Shown: positions 1 to 11,009 of the stretch, one piece after another
Position numbering within the stretch: the first letter of the stretch is position 1
How the letters are laid out: each line of letters starts with the position of its first letter
Assembly: GCA_944739405.2 (NCBI GenBank)
Contig: OX123190.2
Location: forward strand, 61,275,805 to 61,339,804
Source of the DNA: Euclidia mi
Lineage: Eukaryota; Arthropoda; Insecta; Lepidoptera; Erebidae
Reading direction: 5' to 3'
DNA length: 64,000 nucleotides
Made by a program: the position numbers and the translations under genes
The notes under the pieces: model-generated
Told to the model about the DNA's origin: nothing
Seen by the model: only the letters and a program-made list of their open reading frames with translations
Databases searched by the model: none

Positions 1-135
1 CCTCGATAAATGTGCTATCTAACACTGAAGGAATTTTTGAAATCGGTCCGGTAGTTCCTGAGATTAGCGCGTTCAACCAAACAAACAAACAAACTCTTCA
101 GCTTTATATATTGGTATAAGATTAGTATATTAGAT
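1..135 (+). repeat. 3' end of an interspersed repeat
   Basis: The text runs from a GGTCCGGTAGTTCCTGAG-type motif into a CAAACAAACAAACAAA run and then an AT-rich TATATTGGTATAAGATTAG end. This is the usual look of the 3' end of high-copy lepidopteran repeats. The 5' part lies outside the window. Family name unknown. Confidence 0.4.
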
Positions 136-696
136 TACAATAAAAATACAATTTTTGTATTTTCCTCAACAATTTCTTAATTACATGGCTAGGTAAGTAT
201 TATTAAATACATGCCCTTAATTAAAAATAGATATACTATTACCAAAAAAAAAATTAATCTAAAATTTAATAAAAATGATACTTAATTAAGTATATGTTTA
301 GCAATAAATTAAAACCATAATAATACGAGTTTTTGATCGAGACTACCAGTTGCACTTAGATAATTCTCTGACTGCGCGCTCTACGCCCTCTATCTCGAAA
401 ACAGTTCAAGGTATAAAAAAATGTTGAAAAAAGTTGTAGAAAATTTAATTCTCTACGATATTGATAATAAATACAAATAGCGTAAAACCCATAGAAAACG
501 AGATATTTGCCAAAAATGTAAAATAAATCGATTTTTGTGACCTTTGACCCCTGAATTTAAAACTTGCGGACATCCAGTTATATGTGACTTTTGAAAACAG
601 TTTTAGGATGCCAAAATACAAGTTTTTACGTGATTATATACTAGGTATGTCGATTTTCCGAGGTCAACCCCTAAATTGACTGGACTATAGGTACTC
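136..696. other. AT-rich stretch without recognised gene
   Basis: No reading frame of credible composition is visible on either strand. Around 361-660 the sequence is less AT-rich and could be an old repeat, but I do not recognise it. Confidence 0.5.
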
Positions 697-737
697 GAAA
701 GCAAAGGAATGACGCACAAATTTGACATTAGCTTTCA
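697..737 (+). repeat. Short dispersed repeat shared with 53945-53985
   Basis: About 40 bases starting TCGAAAGCAAAGGAATGACG recur with a few substitutions at 53945-53985, same orientation. The surrounding sequences do not match, so this is probably one end of a dispersed element. Confidence 0.45.
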
Positions 738-1237
738 TTCCATCATTTTTACCGCTCATTCCATTATTGGACTGCTCAGTTATTTTTAGAATTGACATTG
801 TATGATAAAATAACTGACTAATTGGTTTTTTATTACTGTCAATGTTTTACTGTCGCAATAATAAATCAACCGCCATTAAATCAAATAAGTGCTCAAAATG
901 TTTTCCAACTGATCATAATAACAACTCGAATAAGTCAAGTCAAAATCCTTTATTCATTTAGATATCAGTGTCACTTATGAACACTTAAAACATTATTAGT
1001 GTATACTTCTGTATTTACATTTACTGCCACGTTCGCAAAGCAAGGGCGTAGAACCATGAGAAAGAATGCAGGGCAATAAAACTCACGGTCACTCATTTTC
1101 ATCGCCAGTTTTTTAATAATACATAACAATTAAACTTTTGTAAGGTGCTGCAACTGTTATACCTTTTATGTTACTTGTATATATTTACTGTTCATAATAC
1201 TCAAGCATAATCAAGTTAGATTTTGATGTTCATTTAG

Positions 1238-1628
1238 TTAGCCTCCTGAATATAGGCATGGTGAAACAGGAGCATCCACTTACATTATGCACCTAACAAT
1301 GCAGGCAATCCGCGTGAGATGCGGTGTTGCGTTGCCGTCCTCCCTATCCTCTGCGGCCGCTTGGCGTTTTGGCGGCGGAGCCCAACACCATCATCCACCG
1401 CCAAGGGGGTTTTGTTCGGGGCCCGACGGACCATCTGGCGGGCCAATACCCGTCGGGGGGTTGCGATGTATGCTTGGGCGAAACCCGACCCTCCGACACA
1501 CGGGTTCATGAGGCACACGGGTTGGTTTTTAGTCAGTAAGAGTCTGACAGTCCCCTTCGCCCATCCCCCAGGGCGGAGGGACTCCATGAGGATTTACCAA
1601 CCCGAAACCAAAAAGAAAAAAAAAAAAT
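1238..1628 (+). repeat. GC-rich A-tailed retrotransposon-like repeat
   Basis: This block is strikingly GC-rich against its surroundings and ends in an A-rich tail (AACCAAAAAGAAAAAAAAAAAA). It includes TTTAGTCAGTAAGAGTCTGAC, which I associate with 3' regions of abundant lepidopteran retroelements. Overlapping frames of about 100 codons on both strands are a by-product of GC content and do not look like protein. Family unassigned. Confidence 0.45.
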
Positions 1629-1669
1629 ATGGGTTACACCAGCCGTGGTCACGGAATGACTGATGTTCG

Positions 1670-2206
1670 TCAGCGCTGCCTCCGGGAAGTGCGGGTTTTG
1701 GAACCTACCCTCATTTGGTCTTCACAATTATTAACATTATTATGTTCGGCACTGTCGGTACTTCGACACACAACACTAATGGTATCTTCACGCTGGCGCG
1801 TAATATCACCTCGTCGGTGTCTACATTTGCTGATGACAGGATTCCAAGATGTAGATAAGCGGTAACCATCCTCCCGGTTGAAATTTGCGTGCTTTTTTAT
1901 TTCAACCGCTTCTGCACGCAAATTTCAACCGGGAGGATGGTTACCGTTTTCAACAATAGTTGAAAAATAGTGACGGTCTGTGGAGAGAACCTGGGGCCGA
2001 TGTAGCTCAATCCAGTGATTGGATCCTGACTCCAACAAATGCTCAGCTATGGCCGACTTGGTGGTTTGTCGGTTTTTAACGGCCGTGATGTGTTCCTTAA
2101 CTCGTTCGGCGATGGTCCTCTTTGTTTGCCCGATGTAGGAACTACCACAGCTGCATTCCACCTTGTACACGCCTGGTGTTTGAAAAGGGATGACATATGA
2201 ACTTTG
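1670..2206 (-). pseudogene. Penelope-like element, GIY-YIG endonuclease fragment
   Basis: Reading leftward from about 2206, the frame encodes PFQTPGVYKVECSCGSSYIG followed by QTKRTIAERVKEH. That matches the GIY...YIG core with its conserved arginine, as found at the C-terminus of Penelope-like retroelements, where the domain cuts the target DNA. A stop occurs at about 1925 (after ENGNHPPG). Past a short inverted duplication the protein resumes as EAVEIKKHANFNREDGYRLS, typical sequence following this domain in Penelope proteins. No reverse transcriptase is present, so this is a 5'-truncated copy. Family assignment is from motif reading; the endonuclease identity is firm. Confidence 0.8.
1860..1946. 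repeat. 33-bp perfect inverted repeat inside the Penelope fragment
   Basis: Arms 1860-1892 and 1914-1946 are exact reverse complements separated by 21 bases. The duplicated piece is the Penelope coding segment for KHANFNREDGYR, which is therefore present in both orientations; the coding frame is interrupted by it. Confidence 0.9.
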
Positions 2207-3884
2207 TATTTTTCCCCCCTTTTTTGTACATATTTATTTTTTATGTATGTAAATAATCTGTAAAGTAATTAGATGAATGTTGTATATTAACCTTTCATAA
2301 TTTTTGTAATGATGAAGTTAAATATCAAAAAATTTATACCAGCCCATAAGACCACAATCGACCAGTAATCGTAATATTTAAACAACAGCTCAAAAAATTA
2401 GTTGCTTTAATTTTTTACTTTTTTGATGTATTTTGTTTTTTTCGTGTACAATAAAAAATCTTACCTTTCAATTATCAATGCTTATCATTACGAAGTTTCG
2501 AGTGCCTAGTTTTATTCTAAAAAACATATTGATGCGATTACGAGTTTCCAATTGTAAATAAAAGATGCCGTTAACTTTGGAAGACATTTTTCATTGCCTG
2601 AGCAAGAATGACTTTAAAATTGATTTTATTATCCTTACAGATGTTCGCTTGCTTAGCATTTCCTTAATCTTAATACAGGACGTTGCACAAATTTCAATAT
2701 TGGAACTAATCAATCAAGAGTAGCGTGAAAATGAGCAGTCTTTGGCTCATTTATCAAACAGCCTGTAGATGAAACTTGAAGCTTTGGGGTGAAGGTTTAA
2801 GTGATGAGCTAAGAAAAAGTGCGTCAATATTAATTGCTAGCCTGTTTATAAATTGTCACACTGCCAGGCACAGATCTTCACATTTTGGGTCAAATCGTAG
2901 TCCATCAAGTTATAAAATTAAATAGTTTATTATCGAGTGATTTAAAAAGAGGAGGTTCTCGATGTGTCATACAAAATTCTCGATGTAGTTATACTTTAAA
3001 TGTTTTTTTTTATCAGAACTCTAAATTGTTTTTATCAATTGTTAAATACAAAATAATCTTAACAGTTTCAAAAAAATCTTATTTTTTACCCTTTGGTGTC
3101 CTTCCAGTAGGTAAAAATTTCATCATTAACAAACCAATAATTATACCTAATAGTAGGTTAATACAACAATAGGCTTACTCGAATGGCTAATAAATTGAGC
3201 TCTATTCGCTTGAAATTATGACTTGTATTACAGAAAACCTTGAACACAATTATTTGGTAAAATATTACGACGTATAGGTTACGGAGCATCCCACAAGAGT
3301 GTGTCTTTGAAATAATAAATCAATTTATTAACTTCTGGTCAAGAGACATTTATCTTGAAATTTTTCATGTTCCGTGGTCTCAGGTTTGACATAATATTTC
3401 TGTTGCTATGTTTATTAGTAAGGTAAATGATGTTGAATATTTACCTGTTATAGGATAAAGAAAGTTACTTAAATTCCTATCCTTGTTACTTATTTACCAA
3501 CGCAAAAATAAAAACGTTTAAATAGTTTTTTTACTTTTCCTGTGAGTTTGTGGTCAGCTCTGGTATTGGAGTTTATAGACCGCACAGAGGCCTCCAATAT
3601 GGTTTCCGGAGGCAAAAATCGGGTTTTTAAAACAGGAAAGGAATCGTAGCCAATAGCCCAATAGCTTAACGTGAGCTTCGAAGCACATTTTAATTTAACA
3701 CAAACTGATTGTAGAACTTGGAAACTAATATTTCTTTTTAGACACAATTCACAGTCGATCGTTCCGTTGAAAGAGGTGTATTTTTTATTTTAGAATGCTC
3801 ATGGTTTACTTTATTCATACACCTTCATATGTTACGGATTGTAGATTCAGACCGCAAGTGTCTAAACTGGCCGTTTATCGATCT
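2207..3884. other. Anonymous AT-rich sequence
   Basis: No domain-bearing frame was seen. Short frames (for example 2885-3172 plus, 3490-3747 minus) have the low-complexity composition expected by chance in AT-rich DNA. Confidence 0.5.
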
Positions 3885-4295
3885 GTCAATCTCGGGCCTG
3901 TTCGGTGCGATTGACTGAAAATATCGGCGAACACATTTCTTAACATTAGATAAAGTGTTTTTTGATATATTTCTGATACGACGACCGGTGGGTCCGTTCT
4001 AAGAAGAATTCACGTCTAGAATTTTATTATACCTCCATATATTTTCCTTCGGCGTTTGATCCTATCAGTAGGCAACAAAATAAGATATTGAAAGAAAGCT
4101 TTGTCACACATACGAAATACTGAACGGCCCTTGGGACCGACTGGAATCTATTCAGGAAATGTTTTTCCCCACTTTAAATGTGCCGAATGTTGGCGTTTTC
4201 AAACTCAATCCGCTATTTATTTGTAACTGCCTCCACGGACCAATATTCGGACCTTTCCTCAAATGAAAAGATCTAATCTCACTTTTTTATCCGAT
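3885..4295 (+). repeat. Block A of the complex inverted duplication
   Basis: About 410 bases that recur as reverse complement at 7391-7795 with a few percent divergence (for example the GAATTC at 4016 pairs with that at 7666). The left boundary is a stem-loop GTCAATC / 17-base loop / GATTGAC at 3885-3915. No coding potential seen. Confidence 0.85.
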
Positions 4296-4299
4296 TGAT

Positions 4300-4706
4300 T
4301 GTGATTTTTTTCACCTCTTCCAAATTAATAGTTTAGCCGGCAGAGGGGGGGGGGGGCACTTGAGTCTAACAATTTTTTTCGCTTCAAAGCTTGATATCTG
4401 ACAAACCAATCACGTGATCGAAAAATGATTTGAGCAAACTAATAATATTTTTTTAAACCTATCCAATGATACCCCACATGATGGGGTACTCGACCAAAAA
4501 AAAAATCAACCCCACTATATATGTAGGGGAGATACCCTTAAAAAAAATATTTTCCTAAATTTTATTCTACAGTTTAGTTGCAATATTTTATGTCTATATT
4601 CATGTCAAATATCAGCTTTCTAGCACCAGGAGTCTTTGAGCTAGGCTGCGGACGGACAGACGGACATGACGAAACTATAAGGGTTCCTTGAGGACTACGG
4701 AACCCT
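4300..4706 (-). mobile_element. AGGGTTCCG-family element, truncated at the arm edge
   Basis: Reverse-strand copy of the element at 10161-11009. It begins at the terminal AGGGTTCCGTAGT (complement at 4694-4706) and breaks off at about 4300, where block B meets block A. The missing half is present in the right-arm copy. Confidence 0.8.
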
Positions 4707-4785
4707 AAAAAGGCGCTTCACACTGAGGGACGCACGCGGTGAGGATAGTTATAACGAGGCTCACGTGCCAGTGAGAATTTGTTTT

Positions 4786-5010
4786 TATAGACTCACGCCT
4801 GTATTCTCGACGGGGTAGGCGGTGGAGGTGGAGGAGGCGGAGGTGTAATATATTACACCCAGATTTCACCATATTATCAATTTGTGGGTCCCACGTAATA
4901 GGTAGCGAGCCTTTTGCCGTTACTGGACACTTTGTCAGTCTCCGTGCCGCTACTGAGAATTCGGAAAACACAGTAAGTTTTCTTTTTCCCGACCTGGGAC
5001 GACCTCTCTT
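4786..5010 (-). mobile_element. SINE (left-arm copy), 3' body
   Basis: Reads on the minus strand from CAGTAGCGGCACGGAG through the LACCTATTACGTGGGA-type body to GGCGTGAGTCTAT. The body matches the SINEs at 51715-51980 and 57445-57708. The tRNA-like head is degraded. The 129-codon frame covering it is an accident of the SINE. Confidence 0.65.
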
Positions 5011-5544
5011 CAAATATGCCTCAATCATTCTGGAGCCTACTATTGATAAGTACGTTTTGTCTGTGACGTCAAAGGCCTGTTCCGGATGTACCAATCTTGC
5101 AAAATATTTGTTTACCTTCTCGGCAAACTCTATTCATTACTTTTTTATAAAAGTTTTCCAGGGAAATCATCACGCAACCAAAGCGATTGTGGTCACTTTG
5201 AAATCTGAAGTGAAAAGTGACGCTTACGTTCTTTTGACAGTTCTAAGAAGGATCCTTTCGCCATGGTCTGCCTACTTTTTGTGACATATTTTATCAACGT
5301 TGTTAACATATGTATATACATACAAAGTGGATTAAGTAAGTCAATTATTCTTAGTATTTCCCTGATATGTTTATTGATATAAGCTGCGAAAGCTATTGTG
5401 AATATTTTATAATATAAAATAAAAAAATTATAAGTAATACAAAATAATAGGTACATAGGGTTCCCACCAAGATCTTAGGGTCCCAAGCCAACCTCATCTG
5501 CAAGTGGTGCACCTGCCGATCAACGGACGAGGCTCTGGCAAAGA

Positions 5545-5675
5545 AAATATCCCGATAAGCGGCAATAGGCTCGCCACCTATTACGTGGGATCAAAACCCT
5601 GGCGAAAAGTGGGCGTTTAATATGCCTCTTCCTACTCCTTCGGGGAAACAGGCGTGAGTCTATGTATGTAATATA
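5545..5675 (+). mobile_element. SINE 3' body (left-arm copy)
   Basis: Contains GCAATAGGCTCGCCACCTAT, then GGCGAAAAGTGGGCG, then CCTTCGGGGAAACAGGCGTG, the same order as in the SINE at 57445-57708. No tRNA-like head is present. Mirrored at 9192-9322. Confidence 0.7.
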
Positions 5676-6654
5676 AAATAAAAATTTTTAAACATATCAA
5701 AGTCATAGACGTTGAAAACTTTTGATTTAAGACAGCGCCGATACAGGCCCTTGGAATCTCCCATACAAAACCATTTTCAAACTAAAGGCATCTTGACATA
5801 TTGTTAGAATTAATTGCAACACAAACTATAGGAGCTACATCAAAGTCCCTAAAGATAAGTGCTTTTTCGAAATAAAGTGTCATCGTTTTTTCCATTAAAA
5901 CCTTTCTTTATCCGAAGTTTGCAGAGAAAGTAAATTTCTTTAAATGGAGTCTCTGAGCCAGGTTAATGGCTCAGTCCGTTTCGAATCATCCCCGGCTGTT
6001 TGACGAAATGAACCACACTCGTCATTAAGAGTACTTGTGTACTTAAATCTGGCCGACTTGATTTTTTAGGGCGTTTATTTGTTTGTTGAATGTAGATGAC
6101 GGAATTTTATAACAACTTTTTCTGGGTTGTTTTTTTTATTTGGTTTTATACTTTTAATTTCTTATTTTAAGCCTAAGAAAGTCTGAATAAGAATACAATG
6201 TCACTCGCCTTTTAATAATACGCCCTGATAATTTTATAGATATAAATACATGATGTAGAGCGATCAATAAGTACATTTCAAGTGAATAGCATCATTTTAT
6301 ATTCCATACAACACTATTAATACAAATGTTTATCGTAAGATAAAGAAAAGATCTAAGTATATTCAAGATCAGAGTATAGTCCTCTTTAAGTTAAGTTGTC
6401 AAGTAAAATTTCGTTATCAACATTCAAGGATATCCTTGTTTCGTCGTATAGCCCAGTTGAATATGAACATCGCATAAAGTTCGAAAGTAAGTTCTAATAT
6501 TGGTCCATTGTATATAATGCCGTTCAAAAAGCTTTCTCTTCACAAGTAACTCAATTAGATAAGAGATATGTACTAGGTACTTAAACGAGCCATGACACTA
6601 TTTCAACAATCCCATTTATTACCTTGTGTTTCGAGTATCTCTAATGTACGGCCA

Positions 6655-7069
6655 GATAAAATTAAGGGTCAAAATAGAACCCTAACCTAACCTAACCTAT
6701 CGAGTCGGATTGCACTGAGTCGGGGTGTTAACGATAAATATTTCAACTTCAGTTTATTAAACTAGTGTGAAGAATGTGGACTAAGTTGACGTGCCCTGCT
6801 TCGCAGGGCTGGCTCCTATTTTTGGGTTAAGGGTCAAAAGAGAACCCTAAACTAACCTATCCGAGTCGGATTGCACTGAGTCGGGATGTTAACGATAATT
6901 AATTCAACTTCAGTTTTATTAAACTAGTGTGAAGAATGTGGACTAAGTTGACGGAGCCCTGCTTCGCAGGGCTGGCTCCTATTTTTGGGTTAAGGGTCAA
7001 AAGAGAACCCTAACCTAACCTAACCTTTCCGAGTCGGATTGCACTGAGTGGGGGTGTTAACGATAATTA
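6655..7069 (+). repeat. Tandem repeat of about 160-168 bp units, left arm
   Basis: Anchors CGAGTCGGATTGCACTGAGT recur at about 6702, 6862 and 7030, giving roughly 2.5 units. Each full unit holds a hairpin GCCCTGC-TTC-GCAGGGC (6793-6809 and 6956-6972) and a short CCTAACCTAACC run, the insect telomere motif TTAGG in complement. The runs are only two to four units long, so this is not a telomere. Confidence 0.8.
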
Positions 7070-7390
7070 ATTTCGACCTGACAATATTATGTATTATTTT
7101 CATAATTAAATCAAATTTTTGATTATGTCAAGAGTCGATTATGAGATGTGTTACTTATGGAAACTAATTATTGTGATATATGTTGTTATAGAAAGTAATT
7201 TTATGGCAAATAAAAGTTATCACTGTTGAGTTCTTAAGGCAAACGTTATTAGTATAAATGAGAATAGTGCAAGTAAATATTATGATCGGGGATGATTATG
7301 GCAAACAATATTAGTGCAAATGAATTTATGGAAAACGAGAGAATACCCTTTTTAAGCAACGCAATCCGAGTGGATTGTAAAGAATCGATA
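7070..7390. other. Unique loop of the inverted duplication
   Basis: About 320 bases without a matching inverted copy in the window, lying between block B (left) and inverted block A. AT-rich, no coding potential seen. Confidence 0.6.
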
Positions 7391-7795
7391 AAAAAGTGAG
7401 ATTAGATATTTCATTTGAGGAAAGGTCCGAATATTGGTCCGTGGAGGCAGTTACTAATAAATGGCGGATTGAGTTTGAAAACGTCAACATTCGGCACATT
7501 TAAAGTGGGGAAAAACATTTCCTGAATAGATTCCAGTCGGTCCCAAGGGCCGTTCAGTATTTCGTATGTATGACAAAGCTTTCTTTCAATATCTTATTTT
7601 GTTGCCTACTGATAGGATCAAACACCGAAGGAAAATATATGGAGGTATAATAAAATTCTAGACGTGAATTCTTCTTAGAACGGACCCACCGGTCGTCGTA
7701 TCAGAAATATATCAAAAAACACTTTATCTAATGTTAAGAAATGTGTTCGCCGATATTTCCAGTCAATCTCGGGCCTGTTCGGTGCGATTGACTGG
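7391..7795 (-). repeat. Block A', inverted copy of block A
   Basis: Reverse complement of 3885-4295 up to a stem-loop with a 10-bp stem (CCAGTCAATC 7759-7768 / GATTGACTGG 7786-7795). The 17-base loop between the stems (7769-7785) lies in the same orientation as in block A, so relative to the rest of the block the loop is flipped. Confidence 0.85.
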
Positions 7796-7796
7796 A

Positions 7797-8212
7797 ATTA
7801 TCGTTAACACCCCCCACTCAGTGCAATCCGACTCGGAAAGGTTTAGGTTAGGTTAGAGTTCTCTTTTGACCCTTAACCCAAAAATAGGAGCCAGCCCTGC
7901 GAAGCAGGGCTCCGTCAACTTAGTCCACATTCTTCACACTAGTTTAATAAACTGAAGTTGAATTAATTATCGTTAACACCCCGACTCAGTGCAATCCGAC
8001 TCGGATAGGTTAGTTTAGGGTTCTCTTTTGACCCTTAACCCAAAAATAGGAGCCAGCCCTGCGAAGCAGGGCTCCGTCAACTTAGTCCACATTCTTCACA
8101 CTAGTTTAATAAACTGAAGTTGAATTAATTATCGTTAACACCCCGACTCAGTGCAATCCGACTCGGATAGGTTAGGTTAGGTTAGGGTTCTATTTTGACC
8201 CTTAATTTTATC
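7797..8212 (-). repeat. Tandem repeat of about 160-168 bp units, right arm
   Basis: Mirror of 6655-7069. The GCCCTGC/GCAGGGC hairpins fall at 7894-7910 and 8056-8072, with GGTTAGGTTAG runs at about 7843 and 8168. Confidence 0.8.
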
Positions 8213-9191
8213 TGGCCGTACATTAGAGATACTCGAAACACAAGGTAATAAATGGAATTGTTGAAATAGTGTCATGGCTCGTTTAAGTACCTAGTACATA
8301 TCTCTTATCTAATTGAGTTACTTGTGAAGAGAAAGCTTTTTAAACGGCATTATATACCATGTGACCAATATTAGAACTTACTTTCGAACTTTATGCGATG
8401 TTCATATTCAACTGGGCTATACGACGAAACAAGGATATCCTTGAATGTTGATAACGAAATTTTACTTGACAACTTAACTTAAAGAGGACTATACTCTGAT
8501 CTTGAATATAGTTAGATCTTTTCTTTATCTTACGATAAACATTTGTATTAATAGTGTTGTATGGAATATAAAATGATGCTATTCACTTGAAATGTACTTA
8601 TTGATCGCTCTACATCATGTATTTATATCTATAAAATTATCAGGGCGTATTATTAAAAGGCGAGTGACGTTGTATTCTTATTCAGACTTTCTTAGGCTTA
8701 AAATAAGAAATTAAAAGTATAAAACCAAATAAAAAAAACAACCCAGAAAAAGTTGTTATAAAATTCCGTCATCTACATTCAACAAACAAATAAACGCCCT
8801 AAAAATCAAGTCGGCCAGATTTAAGTAAACAAGTACTCTTAATGACGAGTGTGGTTCATTTTGTCAAACAGCCGGGGATGATTCGAAACGGACTGAGCCA
8901 TTAACCTGGCTCAGAGACTCCATTTAAAGAAATTTTCTTTCTCTGCAAACTTCGGATAAAGAAAGGTTTTAATGGAAAAAACGATGACACTTTATTTCGA
9001 AAAAGCACTTATCTTTAGGGACTTTGATGTAGCTCCTATAGTTTGTGTTGCAATTAATTCTAACAATATGTCAAGATGCCTTTAGTTTGAAAACGGTTTT
9101 GTATGGGAGATTCCAAGGGCCTGTATCGGCGCTGTCTTAAATCAAAAGTTTTCAACGTCTATAACTTTGATATGTTTAAAAATTTTTATTT

Positions 9192-9322
9192 TATATTACA
9201 TACATAGACTCACGCCTGTTTCCCCGAAGGAGTAGGAAGAGGCATATTAAACGCCCACTTTTCGCCAGGGTTTTGATCCCACGTAATAGGTGGCGAGCCT
9301 ATTGCCGCTTATCGGGATATTT
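9192..9322 (-). mobile_element. SINE 3' body (right-arm copy)
   Basis: Mirror of the SINE body at 5545-5675; differs from it by only a few bases. Confidence 0.7.
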
Positions 9323-9856
9323 TCTTTGCCAGAGCCTCGTCCGTTGATCGGCAGGTGCACCACTTGCAGATGAGGTTGGCTTGGGACCCTAAGATCTTGG
9401 TGGGAACCCTATGTACCTATTATTTTATATTACTTATAATTTTTTTATTTTATATTATAAAATATTCACAATAGCTTTCGCAGCTTATATCAATAAACAT
9501 ATCAGGGAAATACTAAGAATAATTGACTTACTTAATCCACTTTGTATGTATATACATATGTTAACAACGTTGATAAAATATGTCACAAAAAGTAGGCAGA
9601 CCATGGCGAAAGGATCCTTTTTAGAACTGTCAAAAGAACGTAAGCGTCACTTTTCACTTCAGATTTCAAAGTGACCACAATCGCTTTGGTTGCGTAATGA
9701 TTTTCCTGGAAAACTTTTATAAAAAAGTAATGAATAGAGTTTGCCGAGAAGGTATACAAATATTTTGCAAGATTGGTACATCCGGAACAGGCCTTTGACG
9801 TCACAGACAAAACGTACTTATCAATAGTAGGCTCCAGAATGATTGAGGCATATTTG

Positions 9857-10082
9857 AAGAGAGGTCGTCCCAGGTCGGGAAAAAGAAAACTTACTGTGTT
9901 TTCCGAATTCTCAGTAGCGGCACGGAGACTGACAAAGTGTCCAGTAACGGCAAAAGGCTCGCTACCTATTACGTGGGACCCACAAATTGATAATATGGTG
10001 AAATCTGGGTGTAATATATTACACCTCCGCCTCCTCCACCTCCACCGCCTACCCCGTCGAGAATACAGGCGTGAGTCTATAA
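9857..10082 (+). mobile_element. SINE (right-arm copy), 3' body
   Basis: Mirror of 4786-5010. Preceded by GGTCGTCCCAGGTCGGGAAA, a remnant of the tRNA-like head and linker seen in related SINEs. The stretch CTCCGCCTCCTCCACCTCCA inside it is an expanded CTC/CAC-rich insert absent from the other SINE copies. Confidence 0.65.
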
Positions 10083-10160
10083 AAACAAATTCTCACTGGC
10101 ACGTGAGCCTCGTTATAACTATCCTCACCGCGTGCGTCCCTCAGTGTGAAGCGCCTTTTT

Positions 10161-11009
10161 AGGGTTCCGTAGTCCTCAAGGAACCCTTATAGTTTCGTCA
10201 TGTCCGTCTGTCCGTCCGCAGCCTAGCTCAAAGACTCCTGGTGCTAGAAAGCTGATATTTGACATGAATATAGACATAAAATATTGCAACAAAACTGTAG
10301 AATAAAATTTAGGAAAATATTTTTTTAAGGGTATCTCCCCTATATATATAGTGGGGTTGATTTTTTTTTTGGTCGAGTACCCCATCATGTGGGGTATCAT
10401 TGGATAGGTTTAAAAAAATATTATTAGTTTGCTCAAATCATTTTTCGATCAAGTGATTGGTTTGTCAGATATCAAGCTTTGAAGTGAAAAAAATTGTTAG
10501 ACTCAAGTGTCCCCCCCCCCCTCTGCCGGCTAAACTATTAATTTGGAAGAGGTGAAATAAATCACAAATGTAGTACATATAACGAATTTAAAAGCAAAAC
10601 TATCACGGCTAAGTAGATATCACTAGTTTACGAGTAATCGTCGGTTAACTTATAAATACCTATTTCTGTGAGTTTACATTGGGCGCGCTGGCTTAATCTT
10701 AAAGATATACGTACTTTATATATATATTATTTATATATATTACGGTATGTAATGTACTACGGTACTACGTATGTATAGTAGTAGTATATCTTGGAAACCA
10801 CATTTTATGTTTACAATACATAACTGGATACATACCTAGTATTTTTCTAAACAAATCTTAGGTTCTTATAATAGTGTTATTAAAATTATTTTTTCAGCAA
10901 AATAAACAGTCGGATTTGTTGTACATTAATACCCTTTACAGCAAGTCATTATGGGCAACTACGGAACCCTACATTGCGCGTGGCCCGACACGCACTTGGC
11001 CGGTTTTTT
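10161..11009 (+). mobile_element. Full-length AGGGTTCCG-family non-autonomous element
   Basis: Starts with AGGGTTCCGTAGT (10161-10173), ends with its exact complement ACTACGGAACCCT (10968-10980) plus a tail CACGCACTTGGCCGG and a T-run. A related copy sits at 39160-39819 and shares both ends but lacks about 190 bases of interior. No coding frame. I recognise the ends as abundant in lepidopteran genomes; superfamily not assigned. Confidence 0.75.

Larger units (their letters stand above)
4300..7069 (+). repeat. Block B, left arm of a 2.77-kb inverted repeat
   Basis: Every position p in this arm pairs with about 14867-p in 7796-10565, with only scattered substitutions. Mirrored frames at 4705-5094 and 9773-10162 translate identically, and those at 5193-5456 and 9411-9674 differ by one residue. 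The arm carries a truncated AGGGTTCCG-family element, two SINE pieces in opposite directions and a tandem repeat. High identity suggests a recent duplication. Confidence 0.92.
7796..10565 (-). repeat. Block B', right arm of the 2.77-kb inverted repeat
   Basis: Reverse complement of 4300-7069. Its outer end lies inside an AGGGTTCCG-family element that continues uninterrupted to 11009, so the right arm probably represents the ancestral arrangement and the left arm the copy. Confidence 0.9.

Noticed and set aside
1285..1663. Overlapping frames on both strands in the GC-rich block
   Set aside because: They follow from high GC content; no domain, and the block ends in an A-tail like a retroelement 3' end.
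3550..3610. Weak similarity to 24522-24563 (TTGGAGTTT...GACCGC...GCCTCCAA.ATGG)
   Set aside because: Too short and diverged to call a repeat by eye; would need an alignment.
4705..5094. 129-codon frame, with an identical mirror at 9773-10162, as a conserved gene pair
   Set aside because: The identity is explained by the inverted duplication, and the frame lies across a SINE body; composition (HLRLLHLHRLPRR) is that of a translated repeat.
5193..5456. 87-codon frame, with mirror at 9411-9674
   Set aside because: Same reason: duplicated by the inverted repeat, low-complexity AT-rich translation, no domain.
6655..7030. Telomeric repeat array (CCTAA)n
   Set aside because: Only two to four units per run, embedded in a longer tandem unit; not a telomere or a clear interstitial array.
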